Source of the DNA: Sipunculus nudus
Lineage: Eukaryota; Annelida; Sipuncula; Golfingiida; Sipunculidae
DNA: 64,000 nucleotides
Assembly (NCBI GenBank): GCA_026874595.1
Contig: CM049309.1
Location: forward strand, 73,640,426-73,704,425
Reading direction: 5' to 3'
Under the pieces are notes generated by a model. That model saw only the letters and a program-made list of their open reading frames with translations. It did not search any database and was not told the DNA's origin. Numbering within the stretch: the first letter of the stretch is position 1; each line of letters opens with the position of its first letter. A program made the position numbers and the translations under genes. Positions 1-9,590 of this stretch are shown here, in pieces.

Positions 1-598
1 CATAATAGGAAGAGATAAGAAATTGTAACCTGTAATTTTAAAAGTAAAATGAACCGATTAATAAATATTACTTATCTATTACAACCTTTGACGATTTTTG
101 GATGTGTTGTATTGAAAAGGATCCAAATGTATTTAATTATACTAAACTGTAACAATCATCAATTTCATTTTTTTTGTGTTATGGGATCACTCAATCCTTA
201 CTCTTTTTCTTTTTTTTTTATTTAAACTTTTTCTTTAAGTTATATGCATGTACTAATAATGATAGCAAATATCAATATTCACATTCCTGAATAAAATTAA
301 CTTAGATAAAGAAACAGTATATTTTATGTTCAGTATTTGTGTGAATAATAGTTATTTATGACCCCCGACCTTTCATACAATTACGTTGCATAATCCCACA
401 AGTTTCAAGAAAGTGATATATACACTCCTTTCTATTTTTTCTTTTATTACAAAAACAAATGCACAGACAAATTGACCACATAGTATGCAATAATACACAT
501 ACACAACATATAAACGCCTACATTATTCTCTTAAACCTTTTCACAGTTGTCTATCTGTGTAATGACATCAATGTTTCTCCTTTCTTCTGACTTTTCAG
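1..598 (+). other. AT-rich noncoding DNA ending in a strong splice acceptor
   Basis: No coding potential is seen. The stretch ends in a pyrimidine-rich tract followed by CTTTTCAG at 591-598, a good 3' splice site. This suggests that the large ORF downstream lies in an exon starting at 599 and has one or more noncoding exons to the left, outside the window. The whole stretch may also be part of intron 1 of the AP-3 sigma gene. Confidence 0.5.
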
Positions 599-686
599 AG
601 CTTTCTTATTTCATGTGTGAAATTTAAATTTTTAATTTGTAACATAATTTAAAACAAATGTTTTTAAGTTCACATGAAGTCGCACC

Positions 687-3600
687 ATGGCACCAGGGAC
701 ACACTGTGAAGAGGCCGGAGTTTCCGAGAAGACCTGGAAGGAATGTCAAGCCGGAACATCAGGTGGTATTATTCCTTTATCTAGGTTAACTAATGGCATA
801 GTTTTAGAATTGTATGTATTAAGGGAGGAGAAGTCTTTGTTGAAGGGGCTAGGTTGTCTGTGCAGTTATGACACCAGGAGTGTAGATCTTAGTAACTTCT
901 GCAGAAAGGTCAGGAAACTTTGTGAGCAAAGGAGAACACTGCTCAAGAATAGAAAGAGGGATGCGGGCAAACAGTTGATGGCATTTGAAACTGCTTTGTT
1001 CAGTTTCACAGGTGAGACAACAGTTGACACTGGCAGTGATGACTTTGTGAGAGAGCTGCAGTCTACCATCAGGCAGCAGAGGATAGAGATCGGCAGACTG
1101 AACGATGCACTGCATAAGGTTGAAGCTGAGCGGGATACGTACTTGGCTGGTTTCAAGGAGGTTTCCTCCAAGAACCATGCACTGGAGATTGAAATTGCTC
1201 GATTGAATGAGCGCTACAGTGCATCAGAGTCAGAGATGCAAAGACTTCAGGAGAGGTTTGCCCAGTGGAAGCCTCACAATGCAATTAGGAGAGAGAAGCG
1301 TCATGTGCTGAAGACAAGTCAGCTACAGGAGCAGGTCACCACCTTGACAGGACAGTGCCAGGAACAGGCCAAGTTGGTTAACACTCTGAGTGAACGAAAG
1401 AGGTGTCTTGAAGACCAGGTTGAAGAGGAAAGAAGGAAGAAGCGGAATTTACAGAAGCGGATTTGTAAGATATCAAGCAAGTCTAGCGGAGACAGCAGCC
1501 ACCTACAGCATCGAGTGACTGAGCTGAAGAAGGAGATACAGTTCCTGGAGAATTCTCAGTGTGAGGCAGAAGACAAGTTGGCAGAACTGTTGGATGATAC
1601 CAGGCATGTGTTTAAGCATAACAGGTATGAAGATAACGTCCGGTCCTGTTACATGGAGCTTAGAGCCATGGGTGTGTCTGCGCGTAACTGTCAGGGTATT
1701 GTGCAGTGTGTACTGAACACGTTCACCGATGTTCAGGTAGACAGACTTCCAGGTGAGGCGTTTGCCCGTCGCATGAGTTTGGAATGTCGGGGTCTTGCCT
1801 TGATGCATTTACGTGAAGTGATGGAGCAGACAGACAACCTTACTCTGCATTGTGATGGTACCACCAAATATTTTCATCATTATGGTGTGTATAATATTTC
1901 ACTTCCAGATGGCAGGACTCTGACGATGGGCATGCGAGATATGTGTGGTGGAGACAGTGAGGCGTATCTGCAGACCTTGAAGACCATTGTGCATGAGGTG
2001 GCAACCATCGGAGATTCTTCAGCGGAGGACAGACCGGATGTTCACAAGATAGTTATGCATGTGAAGAACACAATGAGTGATCGGCATATTGTCAACAAGA
2101 AGTTTAATAGTCTTCTGAAGGAGTACAGGGAGGAGATATTCCAGGAGCTGGCAAGTGTATATTCAGATCTCACTACTCAAGAGAAGAAGGCAGTCCTGAA
2201 CATGAACAACTTTTTCTGTGGACTTCATTTTTTGGTAGGTCTAGCTACGGCAGCAGAATCAGCTCTGAAGGTATGGGATAGTTTGGTTTTTGGTGGACAA
2301 AAGGTAGGAGCTGCAGCCCTCCCTGGGAGCTACACCAAGGCTGAGTCAGGGACTACACGACTGATCAGGACCGTCTGTAAAGCTGTACACGAGCGAGGAT
2401 GTCAGAAGTCGGGGATTGCTGGACAGTTCAAGTGTTTTATGGAGACAGAGCTGGGACTTCACCGGCTGCCTCTTGAGCAGTTCATCGGGAATAGATTTAA
2501 CATCATATTCCGAAATGGCGCAGGTGTCTATTTTCTGTGTGATACCCTGCGAGCTTTCTTTGATGAGCACAAGCATGACAACAAGCTGTTGAGAGCTGTT
2601 CATGCTGATTTGCAGGTTGAGCAGTTCATTGCTGGAGCCAGAGCCCTTGGAGTTGTCAGCAAAGTGATTACAGAGCCATTATGGAAGGCCATTGAGGAAC
2701 CAGGTCACATCAGTGGACTGAATGCAAGGTACCAGCGCTTGGTTTCGTGCTTAGAGAAGTGGATGGACGACCCATCTCCCCTGCTTACCATGTCAGATCT
2801 TCTGTTTGAAGACATCGAAGTCAAGAAGGACCAGGTGGCAGATTCACTGAAGAGGGACCATCCACGAACTGATGTCATGACCAGGCAGATACTTGAGCTT
2901 ATGCTGTCAAGTTTTTTGGCTGTTTGTAAGAACCAGTTGGCAGCACATCTTGCTGGTGGGGAGCATGCAGTTTTTTCCAAGGAGCTCTATGAGGAGACCA
3001 TCAGTGTGAAGAAGGACAACATTGCCCCTGAGCGTGATTTTGCATCCCTGGACCACAGCATCCTTGTTCGACCATCTCTCCACACTGTGAACTTTGAGGG
3101 AATGTTGATGTACAGAAACAACAAGGTAAGTATGTGGCTGAACAGTAAGTCAGAGACTGAGCGACAGGTATTGATGGCCGCCGTGAGGAAATGCGTTGAA
3201 ACCCAGCGCCATGACAACCTAGCTAGAGCAGCAGAGCATGCTAAGTTCATTTCCCACAAAAGGAAGGTTCAATTGCAGGAGAAAGAAGATCATGAACGCC
3301 GAGCCCGCGTGATCAAGGAGGATCTCTCTGTGAAGCTTACAGATGTTGGAGGCCTCTGGACCACAGCTGAAGCACTGGAGGAGCACTTGACTAAGTTGGA
3401 CTCCGATATACAGCAGCGCCGTGCCCTAGAGGTTCAAATCAAGTACCGCCGGCAAGTGTTACAGAGTCCCAACCCAGATGGTGTGCTCAACCTGTCTGCT
3501 GGAGGGTGTCGTCTGTCTGTTAGCAAGCTGAGGACCAACCTACAGAGAGTGATCGAGGCTGCACAGACCGAACATCAGTGTGTGCAAGATGAGACAGTTG

Positions 3601-4160
3601 ATGGCGTGGATGGCTTAGTGTCAGCTCTTGCTGATGATGCTGCTCTGCAAGTGGAAAAGACCAGATTATTATGTGGGAAGAACAGGAAACAGCTCAAGTC
3701 TGGTAGGAAATCCCCCATTCCACAGATCCAGTTTGCATCTGATCTGATTGGGAAGAGAGTTCGGCATTTGTGTGAAGAAGATGGCAAGGAAGAGTGGTTC
3801 ACAGGTTGGGTGGTTAGTATGGAGACCAGTACAGCTGGGCGGTCCCGTCGTTATGTCCATCAGATCCAGTATGATTGTGAACCAGGGAAGATGTATAGTT
3901 TTCCGCTGATGAGTGACCTCAGGAAAGGGGAGCTTGAATTACTTCAGCTTGAGTCTCAGCACCTGGTTGGGAAGAGTGTTAACCATAGGTTTGAAGATGA
4001 AGAGGGCAATACATACTGGTGCTCTGGAAAAGTAATGAAGGTTGACAACAAGGATACAGACAACCCACAATTTCAAGTTCAATATGAAGATCAGGATCTT
4101 GAATGGTATGCCCTGTTTGAAGACTATGCAGCTGGGGATCTCAGAGTTATAATAACTTGA
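687..4160 (+). CDS. hAT-like transposase-derived protein with coiled coil and two Spin/Ssty modules
   Basis: This is an intact 1157-residue ORF. The ATG at 687 has a good context (caccATGG) and an in-frame TGA lies 12 bases upstream, so the start is firm for this exon. Visible parts: basic, charged coiled coil at about 120-310; HCDGTTK with D390; SDRH with D465; C511-x2-H514; GNRFN with R603-F604; and PERDFASLD with E782. This order matches the D, D, C2H, R-W, E signature of hAT transposases. From memory, the D-to-D and D-to-E spacings (75 and 317) are near those of Hermes (about 68 and 324). A second helical region spans about 840-915. Two tandem Tudor-like repeats at about 1019-1087 and 1092-1155 resemble Spin/Ssty repeats of the methyl-lysine reader spindlin. 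No BED finger and no terminal inverted repeats were found. It could be a live transposase or a domesticated gene. The domain calls come from motif reading, not a search. Confidence 0.8.
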   Translation: MAPGTHCEEAGVSEKTWKECQAGTSGGIIPLSRLTNGIVLELYVLREEKSLLKGLGCLCSYDTRSVDLSNFCRKVRKLCEQRRTLLKNRKRDAGKQLMAFETALFSFTGETTVDTGSDDFVRELQSTIRQQRIEIGRLNDALHKVEAERDTYLAGFKEVSSKNHALEIEIARLNERYSASESEMQRLQERFAQWKPHNAIRREKRHVLKTSQLQEQVTTLTGQCQEQAKLVNTLSERKRCLEDQVEEERRKKRNLQKRICKISSKSSGDSSHLQHRVTELKKEIQFLENSQCEAEDKLAELLDDTRHVFKHNRYEDNVRSCYMELRAMGVSARNCQGIVQCVLNTFTDVQVDRLPGEAFARRMSLECRGLALMHLREVMEQTDNLTLHCDGTTKYFHHYGVYNISLPDGRTLTMGMRDMCGGDSEAYLQTLKTIVHEVATIGDSSAEDRPDVHKIVMHVKNTMSDRHIVNKKFNSLLKEYREEIFQELASVYSDLTTQEKKAVLNMNNFFCGLHFLVGLATAAESALKVWDSLVFGGQKVGAAALPGSYTKAESGTTRLIRTVCKAVHERGCQKSGIAGQFKCFMETELGLHRLPLEQFIGNRFNIIFRNGAGVYFLCDTLRAFFDEHKHDNKLLRAVHADLQVEQFIAGARALGVVSKVITEPLWKAIEEPGHISGLNARYQRLVSCLEKWMDDPSPLLTMSDLLFEDIEVKKDQVADSLKRDHPRTDVMTRQILELMLSSFLAVCKNQLAAHLAGGEHAVFSKELYEETISVKKDNIAPERDFASLDHSILVRPSLHTVNFEGMLMYRNNKVSMWLNSKSETERQVLMAAVRKCVETQRHDNLARAAEHAKFISHKRKVQLQEKEDHERRARVIKEDLSVKLTDVGGLWTTAEALEEHLTKLDSDIQQRRALEVQIKYRRQVLQSPNPDGVLNLSAGGCRLSVSKLRTNLQRVIEAAQTEHQCVQDETVDGVDGLVSALADDAALQVEKTRLLCGKNRKQLKSGRKSPIPQIQFASDLIGKRVRHLCEEDGKEEWFTGWVVSMETSTAGRSRRYVHQIQYDCEPGKMYSFPLMSDLRKGELELLQLESQHLVGKSVNHRFEDEEGNTYWCSGKVMKVDNKDTDNPQFQVQYEDQDLEWYALFEDYAAGDLRVIIT

Positions 4161-4353
4161 ATTCTTTTTTTCAGGTAATTGTTACTGTTATTTATATTGT
4201 TATTTATTTATACAACTTTGTTACTGTACATACTTGTTTTTACACTTTATATTGCTTTCACTTTATACATATAATTACTGCAGAGCCATCTTCCAACCCA
4301 CTCAACCATTTTTTACATGAACAAATATTTTAATTAATTAATGCTGAGAACTA

Positions 4354-4990
4354 TTGCAAAAATGGCCACCACAACCCACTGCAACAGCCATGCTGGGATT
4401 TAAACCCAGGTCACCTGGGGAGAGAGCCAAGCTTTTTACCACTCTACTGCCGAGGCCTACAGGAAAATCAGGACCCCAGTATACCATTCTGATGGATGGG
4501 CCACTTCAACCCACTGCCACAGCCATAAGGGGAATCAAACCTATGTCACCAGGGGAAGGAGGCGAGCTTTTTACCACTCCATGGCCAAGTCCTACAGGAA
4601 CATCAGGATCTCAGAATACCATTCTGATAGAATGGCCACTACAACCCACTACCACAGCCATATGGGGAATCAAAGCCAGGTCACCAGGGGAGAGAGTCGA
4701 GCTTTTTACCACTCCATGGCCAAGTCCTACAGGAACATCAGGACCTCAGAATATCACTCTGATAGAATGGCCACTACAACCCACTACCTCAGCCATATGG
4801 GGAATCAAACCCAGGTCACCAGGGGAGAGAGCCAAGCTTTTTACCACTCCATGGCCAAGTCCTACAGGAACATCAGGACCTCAGTATACCATTCTGATAG
4901 AATGGCCACTAAAGCCCACTACCACAGCCATATGGGGAATCAAACCCAGGTCACCAGAGGAGAGTCGAGCGTTCTACCACTATCATAGAT
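4354..4990 (-). repeat. Tandem array of a 135-bp tRNA-derived SINE unit
   Basis: About 4.7 head-to-tail copies with an exact 135-bp period; the GATAG/GATGG landmark recurs at 4491, 4626, 4761 and 4896. Read on the minus strand, each unit has a pol III A-box-like block (GGAGTGGTAAAAAGC) and, about 30 bases on, a B-box-like block such as GGTTTGATTCC. This is the layout of a tRNA-derived SINE head. Because 135 is divisible by 3 the array is open in two plus-strand frames, but that is an artefact. The copies are close to one another, so the amplification looks recent. Confidence 0.8.
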
Positions 4991-6533
4991 CTTATACTCG
5001 AGATATGCTCATTTGATATAATTGGTCTTTTCTTGTTATCAAAGCACAATTTCAAACAAGATGAGTACTTTTATATTAGTTTTTTTGTAGTAACTCAGTA
5101 AGGCATAGATGATTTATCAACCAACGGATTGGCAATCACTTGGCACCAGGTTTAGAATTAAAATTATGTTTTTATTCACGTCTTGTTGTTTCTTTTCAAA
5201 GAGAGTTATGCCATGGTAGGATGCATAAGAGAATGTAGCAATACATGTACATACAGTTTACATTTCAAACAACAAAGTACAACTTACCCCAGCTGTAATA
5301 TTAAATTAACAATAACACAAAATGCAAACAAATGTAAACCAGCCCTTTGTAATCTGCCAGTACATATGAGCATCATTCTGGAATGGTTGGCATCTAAACC
5401 TGGAACTGAGGGGCTTATAATCTGAAAAAAAACCAGAAATGCCAAAAAGGAATGGAAACTACAGGAACTGAAACACGTTGACACAGAACGTCACAAGTCT
5501 GTAGAATATGTGAAACGTCACAAGTCTGTAGAATATGTGATCTCAAACTTGTTATATGTATATAACAACAACTGAACTGGAAACAAATATAAACTGATGT
5601 CTGAACTGGACACTGGGTGAATAAAAGCCATACACAAACTATAAAGAGAACTTGGAACACTGGAACTAAAAGGATTCATGGATTTCTTCAAACATTTGCA
5701 ATTTTATAGAGGAAAATTTACATGGAGTCTTGTTAGGTGCATTCAAATAGGCAATTACATGATTTTTCACTTGGATCTAAGTGATACATGTGTTTGTTAT
5801 ATAATATAATATTACTTCCTCAGTGTATTTATATTGTTTCACTAGTTATCATTGCATTGGTAATTGATATGTGTTTAACATGTTCAGCATTTTACATTTT
5901 TATTCTATATGTGTTCCATATTCAACGTGCTTGCTCACTTATCCCTAACGAGGATCTGCTCAGCAGAGTTGCCTGTTCAGGTAGTTGCTCTCTCACTGCT
6001 ATGCAGTGCTGAGGGACATGGCGGTGCCACTACCTCATGGCGAGTTTGTCTAGTCAGGTCCATGTAGGATGAGTGTAGTAAATTTAGTATTTTGTTCATC
6101 TGAAACATCCCTAGCTGTATAGTAATGATGTACTGATGATGCTCAATGAGTTAAGTTGGAAAGAAACTAAAATATTTTTTTTCTTTTCTGTTTCAGGAGA
6201 CCCAGCCGAAAGTCAGCAGCAACTTTTGTTTCAACACGTCCAGTGCCATTTAAGTTACTGTATAACCTCATGATTTAATTTTACAGTTTTGTTGTCACAG
6301 TTGTATATTTTTTTTACTTTCCTGTTTATATTTATTAGATTTCTGGAGCCAACCTTTTATTTTCTTTTTCTCCCTTTTATTATTGTTTCATTATAATGAT
6401 TTGCACCTTTCGATTTCAAGTGGTCATTGGTGCATGTAAACTCTTCATTTGCTTCAGTTGGGGTAGGGTCAGCTGTAAGGGGTGTTGGGGAGGCTGAACC
6501 CTTTTATTATTTTCTTATTTATACATTTATTTG

Positions 6534-6538
<5 letters not shown>
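4991..6538. other. Noncoding DNA with a small direct duplication
   Basis: AT-rich, no recognisable exon apart from the possible terminal exon at 6197. A 26-base direct repeat containing CGTCACAAGTCTGTAGAATA occurs twice between about 5488 and 5540. A GC-richer patch at about 5930-6070 has no assignable function. Confidence 0.5.
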
Positions 6539-6579
<41 letters not shown>

Positions 6580-6594
6580 CACATGTGTGTGTGT
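6539..6594. repeat. (AT)n and (GT)n microsatellite
   Basis: A run of about 16 AT units is followed by short CA and GT repeats. Confidence 0.9.
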
Positions 6595-6771
6595 TAAGTG
6601 ATATGCATATAAATACATCATGGTCAGTCAGTGAATGGTTCTTTTCGGCACTTGATATTCACCGCATTCCTAGAAAGGACTTTTTGCTTTAAACTGCTAT
6701 ATTATTCCATTGAATTTGTACTTTTTTGCACCATGCATGCATCCCCTAACACCTTTTTTTATTGAAATAAA

Positions 6772-7580
6772 CAGCTTATTGAAACATGAGATTGACTTTC
6801 TTCAGTTTTTAATGGTTTCGCGTGGTTTGCCAGAGCTGCCTGTGATGACCCCTCTCCGCATCTGCAAAACTGAAGCTTTATTCAAATTAGAAGCTCCTCC
6901 CATTTAGACACCAAATAATTTTTACTGTTATTAGTATAACATTGACAAAATATATTGTCTTAATGTACATTTCATAGCTCTTACAGGATTTGAAAGAATT
7001 ATCCAAGTATCTTCAAATGCAAAAAAGTTAGAGACATCTGAAATATGCGAAAAATGCCTTATTTCAAGGGCTACCGCCCAAAATTTGACTAAGTCCTGAA
7101 TTTTTTTTTAAATTTTTTTTAATCTGACCATACAAAAATTTGAAGATAAACATGTATTTATTTCACATTATAATGAAATTTTATGAAAGTTACATGGAAT
7201 AAAAGATAAATTGTAATATATTGTACATTAAATTTTCAAAATATGGGAACCACAAAACCGGCCAGAGCCAATTTGCCCATGACAGGACAGGTGTGTCTCC
7301 CGGGGCCCATTTACCTGAAAACCTTAAAATGGCCATAACTTTGTAACCAATAAAGATAGAAACAAAATTCAAACAGATTATTGTATTATTTAGAGAGCTG
7401 CATCTGGGAAGTTGAAAAAAATAAGAGATTTGTGGATTTGAAATTTTAGTGATTCCCCCTACTCCCAGTCTCACTGACTCCACTGCCCATCACTCACCAG
7501 TGATCAAAGTATATTATCATCCTGCTATATTAATTATTAGATACTTGTTCAGAATTTGGCCTGCATGTCCACTTGGTTAG
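6772..7580. other. Noncoding intronic DNA
   Basis: AT-rich sequence without a supportable gene. The GC-richer part at about 7250-7500 gives a 97-codon minus-strand ORF with no recognisable domain; it may be an old repeat. Confidence 0.5.
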
Positions 7581-7790
7581 AACGGGTGTCACATAAACTG
7601 TTGTTTCCTAACAAAGGCAGATTTATCATAGTTTCCTGAGAAATTCCCATAAGGGCCATATTACAAATTTTGGCAGAACTATAGAAACCGGGCTTCAGCC
7701 TACTGCCGGTAAAACGGGTGTCGCATAATAAATTGTTTCCTGGGAAAGGCCGATACATATCATTTTCCTCAGAATTCCCGTATTTAATTT
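7581..7790. repeat. Diverged tandem duplication, period about 130 bp
   Basis: The block starting AACGGGTGTCACATAA at about 7580 recurs as AACGGGTGTCGCATAA near 7710. In both copies it is followed by TTGTTTCCT, a purine-rich run and a TTTCCT-GA-AATTCCC-like segment. Confidence 0.65.
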
Positions 7791-7810
7791 TGCTCATAGC
7801 TGGAGTTTAT

Positions 7811-7990
7811 TATATTAGAGGGGGAGGGGTCCGGGGAACCTGGGTTCCCCGTCTGAACGGGGGTGTGGGGGCGGAGCCCCCACCTAAAGCTTAATTTTCC
7901 TGTTAAAATAGTAAATGGTTTCCCATTTTCGCGATAGATGCCTCTTCAATCGCAGATATAAATGAACAAAACTTGCTCCTGCTGGTGTCT
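7811..7990. repeat. Short GC-rich interspersed repeat, copy 1
   Basis: It starts with GGGGGAGGGGTCCGGGGAAC, contains two near-palindromes (GGGGAACCTGGGTTCCCC and GTGGGGGCGGAGCCCCCAC), then an AT-rich tail with GGTTTCCCATTTTCGCGATA. A diverged second copy lies at 8265-8890, interrupted by an insertion. The family is not identified. Confidence 0.6.
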
Positions 7991-7993
7991 AGT

Positions 7994-8160
7994 CTTCACG
8001 GCTCACTTAGTAGCGTGTAGGGCTCCTAGTCCAGAGATCGTAGGTTCGATTCCCGATTCAGGCGACTTCTGATGCTTAGTAGTTGTTTATGTTAGAAGAG
8101 TTGAGTGTAGGGACATCTACAGGGAAAAGTAGGAGTTAAAATAGGGAATGAGAGGTGACA
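7994..8160 (+). repeat. tRNA-derived SINE fragment
   Basis: The head has an A-box-like block (GGCTCACTTAGTAGCG), an anticodon-arm-like segment (GGGCTCCTAGTCCAGAG) and a perfect B box, GGTTCGATTCC, at 8043-8053. The 5' end cannot pair with the 3' end as an acceptor stem, so it is a SINE or tRNA pseudogene, not a functional tRNA. The head resembles elongator tRNA-Met/Ile. Confidence 0.7.
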
Positions 8161-8264
8161 ATTTTATTTATATGTTCCTCAATACAAGCAAAGCCAGCGT
8201 TCTATAGTGGCTCCCAAATTTTTATTTAACCGTCTCATACTTGGACTGGAGTTCTTTAATTATA

Positions 8265-8890
8265 TTACAGGAGGAGGGGTCCAGGGAACCTAAGTTCCCT
8301 CCCAACTAGCAGGGTTTGCAGGTTTACCAAACACCCATGTATAACCCATGTTTTACCTGGGTAAAACCCAAGTAAATATACATTACCTACAGGTATAAGA
8401 CATATTTTACCCAGGTATTACCTAGGATTCCTTGGTTTTACCCATTATTCCTATTAATTTGAGTGATGTACTCTGCTGCAGTGCACAGCCAAACATGAGT
8501 GTGAGTGGTGACTAGCTCCTTGTAGACAGGGGTTTGCTTACATAAATAGTTGTGGATATAGCTCCTGCTGACCAATCAAAAAGAAACCAAGCTTTGGTTA
8601 TACTAGATAAAACTAAATGAATTTGGGTGAAAGCTTGGGTAAATAACCGGGCAAAACCTAGGGTAAAACACTTTTAACCCAGGTTTTACCCATTGGCTTT
8701 GGTAAATTAGGTTTTACTTGTCTCATATGCAATTTCTGCGTCTTATCAGGGGTGTGGGGGCAGAAGCTCCCAGCTTACATTAAATTTGTCTATTAAAATG
8801 CAAAATGGTTCCCCATTTTCATGATAGATGGCACTTCACTTGGAGCTTTAAATGAAAATAAATCACCCCTCCTGGTACTCATTAAATAAC
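8265..8890. repeat. Short GC-rich repeat, copy 2, split by an insertion
   Basis: The left part (8265-8302, GGAGGGGTCCAGGGAACC) and right part (about 8740-8890, GGGGTGTGGGGGCAGAAGCT onward) together match the repeat at 7811-7990. About 435 bp lie between them. Confidence 0.6.
8303..8739. mobile_element. MITE-like insertion with degenerate terminal inverted repeats
   Basis: Its limits come from comparison with the uninterrupted repeat copy at 7811. The ends are imperfect inverted repeats (left GGTTTACCAAACACCCATG; right CATTGGCTTTGGTAAATTAG). The interior is full of TTTTACCC/GGGTAAAA motifs in both orientations. No clear target duplication and no ORF are seen. The superfamily is not assigned. 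Confidence 0.5.
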
Positions 8891-8928
8891 TAGGTGATAA
8901 ACCCGGTATACTGGGCTTTTTACATGGT

Positions 8929-8946
8929 GGGGGGGGGGGGGGGGGG
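8929..8946. repeat. poly(G) tract
   Basis: About 17 G in a row, one of several long G or C runs in the window. Confidence 0.9.
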
Positions 8947-9590
8947 AGAGATATATGAACTGAGATGTGGAATGTTGGCACATTTTTCTTATTCCAAAAG
9001 TTAAAAGGAAATATAGGTTTTTCAATGGGATACTGTCTGATTAAGATATGTATAAACATTATTTAGATTTATTTTGTGAGGCAGTGCTAGTGGCAAGAAG
9101 TTCATTTGGTATGTTTACCTTGAAGACACGACACCCTGCTAGTTTGCTAGGTCTGTTGGCTGTCCGGCAAAACAAAATGTAACAACATTTGCTCTGGATT
9201 CCTCGCCAGGCTGAACATGCTCCCATTATTATGTTATAATCTATAGTCTATAATCTAAGCGTGATAAAAAAATATTTATTACGCTTTCAGTTTTGCCAAC
9301 ACTTGGCCCATTGTCACCAAACTCTCTCCACAAATAGATTGGATTGATTTTAAATTTATGAGTTTTTGCCAGGGATGTAATTTTAATAATTAAATTAATG
9401 TGTAGACTTTGGAGAGTGGCCTTACATTTTAAGCCAGGTGTCTCATTCCTTGCAACTTTTTGTTAGTCACTACTCACAAAAAAATTATAATTAGCAAATG
9501 GTCATAATTGTGTTTTATTAAATTTTGTTACACATACTTTTGTTTTATGTCTGAAAATTTTATGTTAGACATGCCAAATTTTCATTTCAG
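8947..9590. other. Noncoding intron sequence before AP3S exon 2
   Basis: AT-rich with no recognisable repeat, ending in the acceptor TTTCATTTCAG at 9580-9590. Confidence 0.5.

Larger units (their letters stand above)
4175..6771 (+). other. Possible 3' UTR intron and terminal exon of the hAT-like gene
   Basis: Fourteen bases after the stop codon there is a consensus donor, CAG|GTAATT (cut after 4174). A strong acceptor, TTTTCTGTTTCAG, ends at 6196. A noncoding stretch from 6197 runs to an AATAAA at 6766-6771. Splicing so close after the stop would not trigger nonsense-mediated decay. The exon at 6197 could instead belong to another transcript. Only the splice-site and poly(A) consensus sequences support this. 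Confidence 0.3.

Noticed and set aside
4354-5016. Open frames of 220 and 135 codons on the plus strand
   Set aside because: They lie in the 135-bp SINE-derived tandem array, whose period is a multiple of three. The frame stays open because the unit repeats, not because of coding selection.
7994-8066. Possible functional tRNA gene
   Set aside because: A and B boxes are present, but the 5' end cannot form an acceptor stem with the 3' end, so it was called a SINE fragment.
8793-9059. 88-codon minus-strand ORF
   Set aside because: It crosses a poly(G) tract (proline run) and part of an interspersed repeat, with no domain.
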